From the NCBI RefSeq assembly GCF_004005475.1, contig NZ_RZTZ01000009.1:124001-188000 (forward strand): a DNA stretch of 64,000 bases, in the 5' to 3' direction. The DNA comes from Niallia taxi (GTDB lineage Bacteria; Bacillota; Bacilli; Bacillales; Cytobacillaceae). The translations under genes were made by a program, and so were the position numbers. Position 1 is the stretch's first letter. The number at the start of each line of letters is the position of its first letter. Of the stretch, positions 52,572 through 62,586 are shown in pieces. The notes under the pieces are model-generated. The model saw only the letters and a program-made list of their open reading frames with translations. It ran no database searches and was not told the origin of the DNA.

Positions 52572-53479
52572 TGAGCACACTGTTACTTATGGCAGCTATC
52601 GTGGTTGGTGGTTGGATTTTCTTCCGAGTTCTAGAGAAACAACCCATATTACCATGGAAAGAGAAAAAACATACCAATGTTCCACTAAATACGAATAGTA
52701 AAAATAATAAGACGAAAAAAAAGAAACATGAAGTAGAAATCGAACAGGAACCAAACCTTTTTGAAGAATTGTTCAGTGATGTGAGGGATGTGACAACGCA
52801 CATGATTCGATTTCATGATAACTCCTTTACGATGATCGCTGAAGTTGATCCAGTAAACTATTTCTTAAAAAACCAGGACGAACAAGAAGCAATTGATATT
52901 ACGGTAGAGAGCTGGACTGCCACTCTCAATTACCCAGTAGGAATTTACCTGCAAAATCGGTTCATTGATGTGTCGGAACCGATAGAACTAATGGCAAAAG
53001 CAATGAAGGAATCGGAAGATTTAAATGAAGCCGCACTAAGTTACGGACAAGCTATGATTGATGATATCTTGGCCTGGCAGAGAGACACACCACGTTATGA
53101 AACAAAAAGATATTTGATCTTCACGCATAAAATCAAGGCTAGCGATATAACAGCTGACTCAGAAGATGAATTAGAAACAAAGGTGATGGAAAAAGCTTTT
53201 GCGGAGTTGATGAGAAGATTGACCTCCGCTAGAAATCAACTTCGAAAAGCGGATATTACCGTAAACCTAGTACCTACAGAAGGAATATATGAATTACTCT
53301 ATTACACATTTAATAGAAGAAAAGCGTTAAAACATCGATTTAAGGATCTTGTAGAACAAGAAAAAAATGCTTTATATATAACGGCTGAACAATCGCAAAA
53401 CCGAATTGAATTGGTAAAGGAGGCAATTGAACAACATGAAGCTGAAACAGAAACCACAACCAAAAGAGAAACTGCCTAA
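52571..53479 (+). CDS. VirB4-associated conjugation protein (TrsD-like), 302 aa
   Basis: Starts with one TM helix (MSTLLLMAAIVVGGWIFFRV), then a charged linker and a cytoplasmic domain resembling the N-terminal region of VirB4-type proteins: MIRFHDNSFTMIAEVDPVNY, then ITVESWTATLNYPVGIYLQN. No ATPase motif. Such companions (TrsD/TraC-N) accompany VirB4 in Gram-positive conjugation systems. ATG overlaps the PrgI stop; its end overlaps virB4 by about 50 bp. Confidence 0.65.
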   Translation: MSTLLLMAAIVVGGWIFFRVLEKQPILPWKEKKHTNVPLNTNSKNNKTKKKKHEVEIEQEPNLFEELFSDVRDVTTHMIRFHDNSFTMIAEVDPVNYFLKNQDEQEAIDITVESWTATLNYPVGIYLQNRFIDVSEPIELMAKAMKESEDLNEAALSYGQAMIDDILAWQRDTPRYETKRYLIFTHKIKASDITADSEDELETKVMEKAFAELMRRLTSARNQLRKADITVNLVPTEGIYELLYYTFNRRKALKHRFKDLVEQEKNALYITAEQSQNRIELVKEAIEQHEAETETTTKRETA

Positions 53480-55520
53480 AAGCAAAGGGAAGAATACAAA
53501 GAATAATCCGAAAGAAAACGAGGATCAAATAGATTTCCAAATGGATACAAAACCCACCATGTGGGAAATTATATCTCCCGATGGCTTTAAGATAAACGCA
53601 GAAGATTATGGAATCATTAAAAACTCATTAGGTACTCAAACATACTTTAGACCGGTTTACATCCCTAGGGATGGCTATCCGCGGAAAATGCAAACAAACT
53701 GGTTAAACAATCTGGCTTCTAGTGGAGAGATGGATCTCTTTTTGGACATTAATAAGGTTGGGAAGTCCGATGCTATTAGAATGTTGCAAAGACAAATCAC
53801 CATGTTAGAGTCTAACTTATCGTTCCAAACCAAAAGAGGAAACATTGATCAGATCAACGATCTGACCTCTAAAATCCAAGACACGGATACACTCATGTCT
53901 GAAATTCAATTTAGTGAAAATGACATTTTTAATGTAGGGACACTAGGCATCTTATATGGTCAAAGTGAAAAAGAATTGAACTATTTTAGCGAGACTTTAG
54001 AAGATGAAATGAGCAGTAGCTTCTTCTCCTTAACGTCCACTTGGGGAAGAGTAAAAAAAGGATTTAGAAGTGTCCTGCCATTTGGTAAAAACGAAATTTC
54101 TGATTCTTTACGGAACATTGACCGCCGGGCATTATCCACTTTTGCTCCATTCATTAGTGGTAGTGGGAAATACGTTGGTGGTGTTCCGCTTGGAATCAAT
54201 AAAATAACAGGCCAATTAGAGTTTATTAATAGTTTTGGAAACGAAGAGTTCAGACCAGATAACTACAACATGTTTATTGTTGGTACATCGGGTTCTGGTA
54301 AATCCGTATCTTTGAAACTCTTAATCGCAAGGGAATTAACGGGAGCCAACATTTATAGTAGATTAATTGATCCTGAGGGTGAATTTGTTAAATTAACGAA
54401 GCGTCTTGGCGGTATTAATTTAAATATTAGTGAAGAAGAGGATATCTGTATCAATCCTCTAGCGATCAACTTTACAGATATTCCATTAGAAGATGGAGAT
54501 GAAGAACTCGAATTCCTAGAAGAATCGGATGAAAAAGAGCTTGTAGAAAAGGAAGGAAAAAAATACATTCGCTTCGTTCCCTTACGGGAGAAGACCAATG
54601 ACATTATCGATTTCTTTGATATTATCTGTCGCGGGAAAAACTCAGAAGATGAGGGACTTAATGTCTTTGAGCGTAACTTCCTAGAAGAAGCCATTCAATA
54701 TGTTTTACAGGAACAATTTGAATACACATCACACCCTAGTTCTTTGTTTAAAGATGAAGTCGTAAAAGTTGAAAATCAATTGATTCAATCAAAAGTGAGA
54801 AAACCTGAGCCAACTATATCTGATATCAATAACTATTTATTACAGAAATATAGTGACGAACCTAGAGTACAACGATTAATTGCTGCCATTAAACCATTCC
54901 TAAAGACAGGATCTAAACCGATATTTGATGGTCAAACGTACCTAGGAAGAGGAGTAACGCAAACGCTGGATTCGGCAAGGCTTGTAAACTTCAACATTAG
55001 TTCGATGGAAGAAGGCTTTTTACGACCAATTGCTTATCATGTTATCTTGAACTATTTATGGGAACATTTCGTTAAAAATCTAGATAACGCTACGAAAAAG
55101 AAATTTGTTTATGCCGATGAAGCTTGGACGCTTTTGAGCTCTGAACAAACAGTGGATTTCTTAGAAAAGATGGCGAGACGCTCTAGGAAACGTAATGCCG
55201 GATTACGCTTAGCAAGTCAGGACTTTGTCCGATTTGTTATCAATGATAAAGCCAGAGGGATACTGCAAAATACATACGCTTATCTTTTCTTAAAACAAAG
55301 TAAACTCGATCTAAAACATATTAAAGAGAACTTTGATTTATCTGCCGGTGAACGAGATATCCTCTTCGGGAACCCAGATAAAGGGGAAGGCATTTTACGG
55401 GTTGGTAAATCATCTGTATGGTTACAAACCAATCCAAGTGAACAAGAGTTATTCTTTATTGAATCAAATCAGGCTGTTTATGAAGAAAATCTAACTAAAA
55501 AGCAACTGCAAACTTACTAG
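53427..55520 (+). CDS. virB4: VirB4/TraE-family conjugation ATPase
   Basis: About 697 residues. The central part starts ISPDGFKINAEDYGII; Walker A FIVGTSGSGKSVSLKLLI is near residue 286 and Walker B KFVYADEAWTLL near 560, followed by RRSRKRNAGLRLASQDF. This is the universal energising ATPase of T4SS. A TTG at 53427 follows AAAGGAGG closely; an ATG nine bases downstream is an alternative start. The next gene lies 19 bp on. Confidence 0.9.
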   Translation: MNNMKLKQKPQPKEKLPKSKGKNTKNNPKENEDQIDFQMDTKPTMWEIISPDGFKINAEDYGIIKNSLGTQTYFRPVYIPRDGYPRKMQTNWLNNLASSGEMDLFLDINKVGKSDAIRMLQRQITMLESNLSFQTKRGNIDQINDLTSKIQDTDTLMSEIQFSENDIFNVGTLGILYGQSEKELNYFSETLEDEMSSSFFSLTSTWGRVKKGFRSVLPFGKNEISDSLRNIDRRALSTFAPFISGSGKYVGGVPLGINKITGQLEFINSFGNEEFRPDNYNMFIVGTSGSGKSVSLKLLIARELTGANIYSRLIDPEGEFVKLTKRLGGINLNISEEEDICINPLAINFTDIPLEDGDEELEFLEESDEKELVEKEGKKYIRFVPLREKTNDIIDFFDIICRGKNSEDEGLNVFERNFLEEAIQYVLQEQFEYTSHPSSLFKDEVVKVENQLIQSKVRKPEPTISDINNYLLQKYSDEPRVQRLIAAIKPFLKTGSKPIFDGQTYLGRGVTQTLDSARLVNFNISSMEEGFLRPIAYHVILNYLWEHFVKNLDNATKKKFVYADEAWTLLSSEQTVDFLEKMARRSRKRNAGLRLASQDFVRFVINDKARGILQNTYAYLFLKQSKLDLKHIKENFDLSAGERDILFGNPDKGEGILRVGKSSVWLQTNPSEQELFFIESNQAVYEENLTKKQLQTY

Positions 55521-55539
55521 GTCGGGAGGATGAACAAAT

Positions 55540-58500
55540 ATGATGAATAAACTTTCCGAAATAATGGCCGACCTGTTTGCCAAAATGGGAGATATGTTTG
55601 CGGAGCCTTTCAAGAAGATACCGACCTTACATAACCTCATTTATGGAGGAGACGAGAAATTAGCATTTTTAACTTTTACTGAAAAAGAGATTACAAATGT
55701 ATACGTACCTGGGATGAATATGTTCATTGCAGTAGCTGTGTGTGTCATCTTAATCAGTATTGTTATTGCAGGAATGAAAATTTCCGCATCAGGTATTAAT
55801 CCATCGAACAGAACCTATATCATTGATTACTTTAAAGAATTAACGATTGTTGCTTTATTATTTGCTAATATCTATGCGATTTATAGTTTGTTGTTCTTAA
55901 CGAACCAAAGTATTGTAAACCTATTTAATAGTGAAAGTGACTTATTGAATTTAAAAGATACGATAGAAATCACTGCAAGCAACGGAGTGCTTGGTATGCT
56001 AGCCATTCAGTTAATTAAGATTGGTCTTGGAGTATGGGCGTATTTTTACTATACGATGAGAAAGTTTACACTCATGCTTCTATTAATACTAGGACCATTA
56101 ATGTTGGCTCTTTACCTCATACCTAAAACGAGAGGTATGACGATTGGATGGGCAAAAGAGTTAATTGGAACTGTTTTTGTCCAATCTGTTCATGCGGCCT
56201 GTTATTACATTATGAGTAAGATGACGACTACAACCAATGGGGTTGAGGGAGTTATTTTGATGATGGTATTCATCCCTGTTACTGAATCCGTTCGTGCTCT
56301 CCTTGGTCTTGGTGGACAAATGAATGATCGATTATCAAAGACGGCCGCCATGATGGGTGGATCTGCCTTAATGGGAATGTATGGTGCAGCAAAGGGTGCC
56401 ATGGACGGTGTATCCGTAGGGGATGCCTTGAAAAAACTTCGTGGTGGTCGAGGTAATTCAGAGAAATCTGGGGAGAAATCAAATTCAGAAAAAGAAGGGG
56501 AAGGAACGGGTACCAGTGACTTGAAAAGTACACTTGGTGGAAATACCGGTACCGATACTGGCACTACTCCAAAAGCAGAAAGAATGTTAAAAGGGGGAGA
56601 AATCCTTTCCAGAGGCGGTAAAGCTGTTTTTGGTGCCGCTGGAACATTAATTGGTTCCCCAATGGGCCCGATGGGCTCCATGGTTGGTTCTACAGTAGGT
56701 TTTAATGCTGGAGGAGCTATTGGTGGATTGGCAGGTCGCGCAGGCACAGGAGCTGCCCAACTATTAGGAAGCCAAGTGAAAAAAGGGGTAAAAGCAGGCT
56801 GGGATAAAGGAAAAGGCGTCATGAAGGCGGAGTCCAAGGCAGATGAAAAAACAGCTAACTCTGTAGCTGATAGCCTTACTTCTGATTGGGCGGAAACCAA
56901 TGAAGCGGACTTTAAAAAGGATTTTCAAGAACGATTCCCTGATGCCCACGAGTCAAGTGTAGAGGCCGCTTGGAATGATGCGAAAGCTGCCAAAAAAGAT
57001 TATTTCCTAAATGAAGCACGCAATAACATTGCTGGTATCAAAGGAAATGAAGGGAAAAATGCAAGAGCCTCTGATTTAATTAAACAATCATCTGCCAACT
57101 TAACAAAGAAGTGGGCGAATGATACCAATAACAAAAAGAACTTTGATACTAAATTTAATCAAGAGAATAAATTACCGGCTAATGCAACTCCTAAGCAGAA
57201 GCAGGAACACAATAATAAGCGTGCAGCTGCATGGAAACAAGAAGTCAATGCGAAACAAATGGAAATTGAATCCGCAGCAAAAGAAGTAGCTAGCGAAATG
57301 GGTAACGGATCAGACTATGGACTTTCTTTTATTAGTAGAGCTGGATTTAATGAGAACCTTGCTGATAAGTTATCTGGAGGATTTTCATTAGATAAAGCCA
57401 ATGAAGTAAGTAATAAACTAGCTAATGAATGGGCACCAAAATTAAAAGAAGATTTTATGGATAAATATGATCAAAAGTATGCTCTACCTAAGAATGCTTC
57501 TGTTGAACAAAAACAAACACATGAGAACAATAAAGAAGTAGCTTGGAAGAATAACCTAGGACAACAGAAAAATAAGATAGCAAAAATCTTAAAGAGAGGT
57601 AGCAAGGCAGTAGCTTCCGGTAAAGGTAGTTCTACCAATATCGGTCAACAATTAGCTATAGAAATCGGGAATGAATTAGGAATACCAGAAGTTAGCCCTC
57701 TTTCGCAAAAACTATCTAACCAGATAGTTGAAACGATGGGCAATATAACTCCTAATAGGGAAAAAGCTTTATCTAATAAGAGTATTAGTTCCGCTGATTC
57801 TGTCAAGAGTGCTACATCTTCAGTTAAAGGTTCTTCCTTATATTCTGGCAAAGAGGTCAATATCCCTTACTTAAGAGATCAATTAGCTGGAGTGAAGGTT
57901 AATGAAGCAAGAAATGCTTATGTGAATAATAGTAGTCTCCCTAAGGAACAGGCTGTAGCCAAATTTAATAGTGGCAAAGCACAAACTGTATATGAAAATG
58001 CAAGACAATCTTTGCCAAGAAGTATCCCGCTTGATAATAAAATTATACAAAATAAAATTGGGAGAATGGCCACAGCTGTAGGAGCTGGAGTTGGTACTGG
58101 AGCGTTAGTTGGAGCTGCAAATCTTTCCGGTCTTACTGCAATCAAAGGGGTAAGTGACTTCATGGCAGATACCAAATTAGGCCAGGGGGTCAAAAAGGGT
58201 GGGGCTCATGCTTATACCACATTTAAAACAGAAATGTCTAATTTACAGAGTGTATCAGGAGCGACTCATCCTGTTCAACGAGTTAGTTCTGCTGCTGTAC
58301 AAGCAGTTACTCAAGGAGCAAAAACTGGTTTCGCTACAGCAAAGAATCATATTGCGGACAATGTAGAAGGAAAACAGGCAGGCTTCAAGAATGTCATCGC
58401 CTATGCCTCTGGAATGGTGGGTGGAGTGGCTGGTTACCAAAAAGGTGCGAATTATGCCGCTTCTAATAATCGTAATATGAAAGCATTCGGATTGAAAGGA

Positions 58501-59286
58501 TTAAACCCCTATAATAATGCCGTTCAAAAACAAACGAGCGAAATTGCAGACATCTCGCATTTAGCTCAAACGGTAATTGGTCCAGATGGTCAACAAACCA
58601 TCGCAAATGGGGCCATCCAAATGGTCACAACGAATGGAGAGACCCTCCTTCAAGTAAGAGATAAAACAGGTCAAACACAATCCGTTTCTAGAATGGCTTC
58701 TGGACATTCTGGATTAAGGAAAGGGCAAAAAGTATATCAAGATCTTACCGTTCAAAACGGAAGTCTTGTTCCAACTTCTAATTCTTATCAATATGATAGT
58801 GGTGGTTCCAAAGTTTCTGCACCACCTATCCATGTGAATCCCAATAAGTTGGTCGCAAACAGAAATACGCCAAAAAATCCAAGAGTAATAAAAGAAGTAC
58901 AAAGTTATAACCAACAAGTAGATAGTGGACAGTATTACATTAAAAATGCGATGTCTGAGATGGATGACATTCGAATGGTGATTGATCGTAATAGAAGCTA
59001 TATGGTCGGCCAAAAAGATGGACAAGATTATCGTATTAGCCCATATGGTAGTGGTGATGCTCGTTTAACGGTAAATGAAGTAATCGAAACAAAATGTGAA
59101 GTGAACAATAGAAAGCTAGTGCCGACAACTTATAAGAAAAATGATGTAAAGACGGAGAATTATACTACATCACTTAAACCAAATGATCTTATGAATTTCG
59201 AGCCACCAAATAAACGGATTTTGATGAGAAAACAAGCCGAGCAATATCGAAATAAAGCATTTACTGGCTCATTAAGAGGTTTGTAG
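55540..59286 (+). CDS. VirB6/TrbL-like polytopic protein with long repetitive tail, 1248 aa
   Basis: Residues about 50-270 contain five or six TM segments (MFIAVAVCVILISIVIAG, MLLLILGPLMLALYLIP, VEGVILMMVFIPVTESV), typical of VirB6-type channel proteins. The next 950 residues are hydrophilic: a Gly/Thr/Glu-rich stretch, a glycine-rich region with small hydrophobics (MGPMGSMVGSTVGFNAG), then three repeats of about 100 residues each with a LxxxW...F...F...P.A....AW pattern at about residues 445-700, and a C-terminal domain with MVTTNGETLLQVRDKTGQ. GGGAGG is 9 nt before the ATG. The long C-terminus is unusual and may face the cytoplasm or wall. Confidence 0.8.
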   Translation: MMNKLSEIMADLFAKMGDMFAEPFKKIPTLHNLIYGGDEKLAFLTFTEKEITNVYVPGMNMFIAVAVCVILISIVIAGMKISASGINPSNRTYIIDYFKELTIVALLFANIYAIYSLLFLTNQSIVNLFNSESDLLNLKDTIEITASNGVLGMLAIQLIKIGLGVWAYFYYTMRKFTLMLLLILGPLMLALYLIPKTRGMTIGWAKELIGTVFVQSVHAACYYIMSKMTTTTNGVEGVILMMVFIPVTESVRALLGLGGQMNDRLSKTAAMMGGSALMGMYGAAKGAMDGVSVGDALKKLRGGRGNSEKSGEKSNSEKEGEGTGTSDLKSTLGGNTGTDTGTTPKAERMLKGGEILSRGGKAVFGAAGTLIGSPMGPMGSMVGSTVGFNAGGAIGGLAGRAGTGAAQLLGSQVKKGVKAGWDKGKGVMKAESKADEKTANSVADSLTSDWAETNEADFKKDFQERFPDAHESSVEAAWNDAKAAKKDYFLNEARNNIAGIKGNEGKNARASDLIKQSSANLTKKWANDTNNKKNFDTKFNQENKLPANATPKQKQEHNNKRAAAWKQEVNAKQMEIESAAKEVASEMGNGSDYGLSFISRAGFNENLADKLSGGFSLDKANEVSNKLANEWAPKLKEDFMDKYDQKYALPKNASVEQKQTHENNKEVAWKNNLGQQKNKIAKILKRGSKAVASGKGSSTNIGQQLAIEIGNELGIPEVSPLSQKLSNQIVETMGNITPNREKALSNKSISSADSVKSATSSVKGSSLYSGKEVNIPYLRDQLAGVKVNEARNAYVNNSSLPKEQAVAKFNSGKAQTVYENARQSLPRSIPLDNKIIQNKIGRMATAVGAGVGTGALVGAANLSGLTAIKGVSDFMADTKLGQGVKKGGAHAYTTFKTEMSNLQSVSGATHPVQRVSSAAVQAVTQGAKTGFATAKNHIADNVEGKQAGFKNVIAYASGMVGGVAGYQKGANYAASNNRNMKAFGLKGLNPYNNAVQKQTSEIADISHLAQTVIGPDGQQTIANGAIQMVTTNGETLLQVRDKTGQTQSVSRMASGHSGLRKGQKVYQDLTVQNGSLVPTSNSYQYDSGGSKVSAPPIHVNPNKLVANRNTPKNPRVIKEVQSYNQQVDSGQYYIKNAMSEMDDIRMVIDRNRSYMVGQKDGQDYRISPYGSGDARLTVNEVIETKCEVNNRKLVPTTYKKNDVKTENYTTSLKPNDLMNFEPPNKRILMRKQAEQYRNKAFTGSLRGL

Positions 59287-59287
59287 C

Positions 59288-61375
59288 ATGGCGCAAAATC
59301 AAGAAAACAAAAATACTACTGACTCCATTAGTGAAAAAATGACCGATAATTTGAAAGGTTTAGCAGGTAAAATTGCTAAACCTTTCAAAAATAAATTTAA
59401 AAAACAAGCAGCCAAAATGGCTAAAAAGGCTATTAAACTCGCAATAAAAGTTTTAAAAAAAGTACTGGCCAAAATGCTTGCTTGGCTTATAAGTACAGTC
59501 GGAGTTCCTACTCTGCTTGTGGTCGGTATTTCTGTCATTTTAGCCCTCCTTATTTCTTTAGCTATGTCTTTCTTATGGGCAAGTGGAGATGATTTAGAAG
59601 GGGACGACAAAGCCATTCATGAGTATATTGTGGAACAATCAGAAGCCACTGTCGATATGGATAATCCTATTGAGAAGCCCTACCGGGTTCCAGAAGGATT
59701 AATAGCCTCTACTATTATGCTAGATGTGTTTGATGATAAAAAATCTGATTTAGATAGTATCAAAAAGATTATTAAGAAAATAGCAACCGAACTAGCACCT
59801 GAGTTTGAATACGGAAATTATGATGAATGGAAAGAAAAGCAAGTGATCGTCTACGAAGATGGTAAAAAAGTAAAAGAAGGAAAGGTAGAGCACACGAAAA
59901 ATGAAGTAAGCAAACTGGAGTCTGTTCAGTATTGGAATGGGTCCACTATCTTTAACTATAAAGCTCATACATCGGATTGGAAATCGAAAGAAGTCATTAC
60001 GCACAAAACCATTCAAGTTCCAAAAGAAGTGGAGTATATGGAAACACTAAAGGTCCCCGCTTCTATTGCAGATATAACAGACAAAACTTACCCTTACTTT
60101 AATCCAAAGAGTAAAAGTTGGAAAGATCTTCTGAAAGAACAGGTTAGACAACAAAACCAAAAGGTCGATACTACTGGATATGTAACCGTTCATCTAAAGA
60201 AGACAAAAACGGTAATGGTCGATAAAGTAATTGAAGTAAAAACCATTACGAAAACAAGAAATCAATATTTTACCTCTACACAAAATGTCACGCAAGATTA
60301 TGCTAATTTTGATGCGATTTTAAATTCTTTAGGATTAGGTCTAGATGATAAGAAATTAATAGAGGCAAACTATAGCTTTATGGGTGGATCTATTAATTAT
60401 ACAGATTGGTTAAGTCAAAATGGTGGGGTTTATGGATACGATGACATTAGCTATGACGGAACGGTTATACCTGGTGCTGGAGTTCCGGCTCAATATATGC
60501 CGATCTATTTAGCAGCTGAGAAAAAATATGGTGTGCATTGGTATACGTTAGCGGCTATTCATTCAAAAGAAAGTGTGTTTGGAACGATTGATCCTATGGT
60601 ATCTCCCGTTGGGGCAATTGGTCAGATGCAATTCCTGCCAGCAACTTGGGTAGGGTGGAGCTATGACATCGGTGGTGGATTGGTAGCTGCAAGCGTAGAT
60701 ATCACAAGCCCAGGAGTCATCAAAAAAGGCGGTGGACTTGGTGTTGATGGTGATGGAGACGGCAAAGCTGATCCTTATAATGTAACGGACGCAGTCTATA
60801 CAGCTGCCAACTACTTAGCAAGTAATGGCTATTCTACCGATAAAAGAAACGCTATCTGGCACTATAACCATGCGGAATGGTACATTAACGACATTTTAGC
60901 TTTAGCAGAAAAATTCAAAACAGCTGCTACATATGAAGGTGGAACGGAAGGTTCACCTACCTTAAAACCTGGTAGTTTTATTAAGCCAACTACTGGAACG
61001 GTAACCTCCGGTTACGGTGCTCGATGGGGGACGAAACACCAAGGTATAGATATCGGTCTTGGTGGCAGAAGCAATGTGAAAATATACGCTGCTGCAGATG
61101 GTACAGTTTCAAGATCCTACCTATCATCCTCTTACGGTAATGTCGTTTTCATTCAACATAAAATTGATGGCAAACAGTATGAAACCGTTTATGCTCATAT
61201 GCAAAATAGAGCAGTATCTGCGGGAGCAAAAGTAAAACAAGGACAATTCCTCGGTTATATGGGTGGTACCGGAAATGTTACAGGTCCCCATTTACATTTC
61301 GAGGTCCATCAACCAAGTTGGAACATTTCGAAGACGAATAGTATTGATCCAGCTTTACTAATTGACTTCAAATAA
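59288..61375 (+). CDS. Bifunctional cell-wall hydrolase (SLT + M23) of the T4SS
   Basis: 695 residues with one TM helix at about 76-98 after a basic N-terminus. The lytic transglycosylase domain has YTLAAIHSKESVFG (catalytic Glu near 424) and AIGQMQFLPATW. A calcium-binding-like DGDGDGKADPYN follows. The C-terminal M23 peptidase has HQGIDI (near 583) and HLHFEVH (near 668), complete zinc ligands. Such VirB1-like enzymes open peptidoglycan for the conjugation channel. Starts one base after the preceding stop with AGAGG 8 nt upstream. Confidence 0.9.
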   Translation: MAQNQENKNTTDSISEKMTDNLKGLAGKIAKPFKNKFKKQAAKMAKKAIKLAIKVLKKVLAKMLAWLISTVGVPTLLVVGISVILALLISLAMSFLWASGDDLEGDDKAIHEYIVEQSEATVDMDNPIEKPYRVPEGLIASTIMLDVFDDKKSDLDSIKKIIKKIATELAPEFEYGNYDEWKEKQVIVYEDGKKVKEGKVEHTKNEVSKLESVQYWNGSTIFNYKAHTSDWKSKEVITHKTIQVPKEVEYMETLKVPASIADITDKTYPYFNPKSKSWKDLLKEQVRQQNQKVDTTGYVTVHLKKTKTVMVDKVIEVKTITKTRNQYFTSTQNVTQDYANFDAILNSLGLGLDDKKLIEANYSFMGGSINYTDWLSQNGGVYGYDDISYDGTVIPGAGVPAQYMPIYLAAEKKYGVHWYTLAAIHSKESVFGTIDPMVSPVGAIGQMQFLPATWVGWSYDIGGGLVAASVDITSPGVIKKGGGLGVDGDGDGKADPYNVTDAVYTAANYLASNGYSTDKRNAIWHYNHAEWYINDILALAEKFKTAATYEGGTEGSPTLKPGSFIKPTTGTVTSGYGARWGTKHQGIDIGLGGRSNVKIYAAADGTVSRSYLSSSYGNVVFIQHKIDGKQYETVYAHMQNRAVSAGAKVKQGQFLGYMGGTGNVTGPHLHFEVHQPSWNISKTNSIDPALLIDFK

Positions 61376-61394
61376 CAAGGAGACTAGGAATTCA

Positions 61395-61919
61395 ATGAAA
61401 AAATTATCAGTTTTATTACTATGCCTTATTAGTATTTTAGCTGGTTGTTCTTCAAACAGCAAGGCAAACGTAAAAGTAACGGAAGACAATGTGGAACACC
61501 TCGTAAAATACGACGAGTCACTACAAGGATTTATTACAGAAATGACAGATATTCTATTAAACTATAATAATGCTTTAGATGGACTGTATACGAATAGTAC
61601 AAGTAATAGCCAATTCGCTAAGATCATGACAGAGAGTATTGGCAAATCGAATGAGTTAGTCACAAAAGTGGAGGCACTTGATATCGAGCCTGACCTTTTT
61701 GAAACACACCAAACCCTTATAGCATTAGTCAATCGTTCCCATCAGTTACTCTTAACTTCAGTTGATGCGGCCAACAATGCGGATGAAACATCGTTTGATA
61801 AAGACAGTTTACGCCAAGAATATCTAGCTATTAAGCAGGAACAAGCTAATATTGCCAACCAGTGGAAAATACTAAGGGAAGAGTTAGCCGCTCAAGCTAA
61901 TAAAGAGGTTCAAGAATGA
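61395..61919 (+). CDS. Lipoprotein of the T4SS operon, 174 aa
   Basis: MKKLSVLLLCLISILAGCSS is a short signal peptide with the lipobox LAGC. The mature protein is helical (LVKYDESLQGFITEMTDILL). I chose the ATG at 61395 since the earlier start would put a polar extension before the signal. It overlaps the next gene by 4 bp (ATGA). Role unknown; position suggests surface or channel assembly. Confidence 0.75.
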   Translation: MKKLSVLLLCLISILAGCSSNSKANVKVTEDNVEHLVKYDESLQGFITEMTDILLNYNNALDGLYTNSTSNSQFAKIMTESIGKSNELVTKVEALDIEPDLFETHQTLIALVNRSHQLLLTSVDAANNADETSFDKDSLRQEYLAIKQEQANIANQWKILREELAAQANKEVQE

Positions 61920-62551
61920 CAAAAAAATCTTTTTTAATAATGATTGGAAGTACGTTAACACTCTTATGTGTCGTATACTTTATATTTCTTCCTTCTCAAA
62001 AGGAAGCACCCATGGATTTAAAGGCAACGCAAGAACAAGTAGCTGCCCAGATTGAATCCGATAACGAATATACAGAAAAGACAATAGAATGGGCTACTGA
62101 ACAAAAGGAAAATCTAGATGTGGGCTTTATCGAACCTCATACAGAAAAAGTTAACGACGTTTCTCCTCAAAGAGACGTTGTTAACTACTTTATTACGGGT
62201 ATCTTAAAACAAGATGTAGAATTGTTTATGTCGACTTTTCAAACAGAAACCATCTCCAGTGATTTATTTAAAGTAGAGGAAACAGATAAACAAAAGGTAG
62301 CGCAAGATATCATAAACCGCATATCCAAAAACAATTCCATAAAGGGTGTTAATTTTAAAGAAAAGAAAGGTGTTTTTGGTGGGGAAACTAATGAGGTTAA
62401 ATTGGAATTTCAATATAAAGACGGAAAGTCTAGCCTTGTTACTCTTTCTTTAGAATCTATAGAAGAAGCGCATTCAGATCATGCCCATGATGATATTTTA
62501 GTTATTACAACCTCTTCATGGGATATCATCAAGCAAATAGAAAAAGAGTGA
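61916..62551 (+). CDS. VirB8/TcpC-like membrane-anchored protein, 211 aa
   Basis: One TM helix at residues 6-24 (FLIMIGSTLTLLCVVYFIFL), then an extracellular domain with VNYFITGILKQDVELFMSTF and VKLEFQYKDGKSSLVTLSLES, which fits an NTF2-like fold of the VirB8/TcpC group. Family assignment is by topology and operon position. Its stop is inside the hairpin of the terminator. Confidence 0.55.
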   Translation: MTKKSFLIMIGSTLTLLCVVYFIFLPSQKEAPMDLKATQEQVAAQIESDNEYTEKTIEWATEQKENLDVGFIEPHTEKVNDVSPQRDVVNYFITGILKQDVELFMSTFQTETISSDLFKVEETDKQKVAQDIINRISKNNSIKGVNFKEKKGVFGGETNEVKLEFQYKDGKSSLVTLSLESIEEAHSDHAHDDILVITTSSWDIIKQIEKE

Positions 62552-62586
62552 TACCTAGCAAATGCTATCTATCACTCTTTTTTTGT
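62541..62586. terminator. Bidirectional terminator at the end of the T4SS operon
   Basis: AAAAAGAGTGATA/TATCACTCTTTTT stem with T-runs on both strands; terminates the conjugation operon on plus and the 173-aa gene on minus. Confidence 0.85.

Noticed and set aside
56205-56900. Long minus-strand frame of 231 codons
   Set aside because: Antisense to the Gly/Ala-rich part of the VirB6-like gene, where skewed codons leave the opposite strand open.
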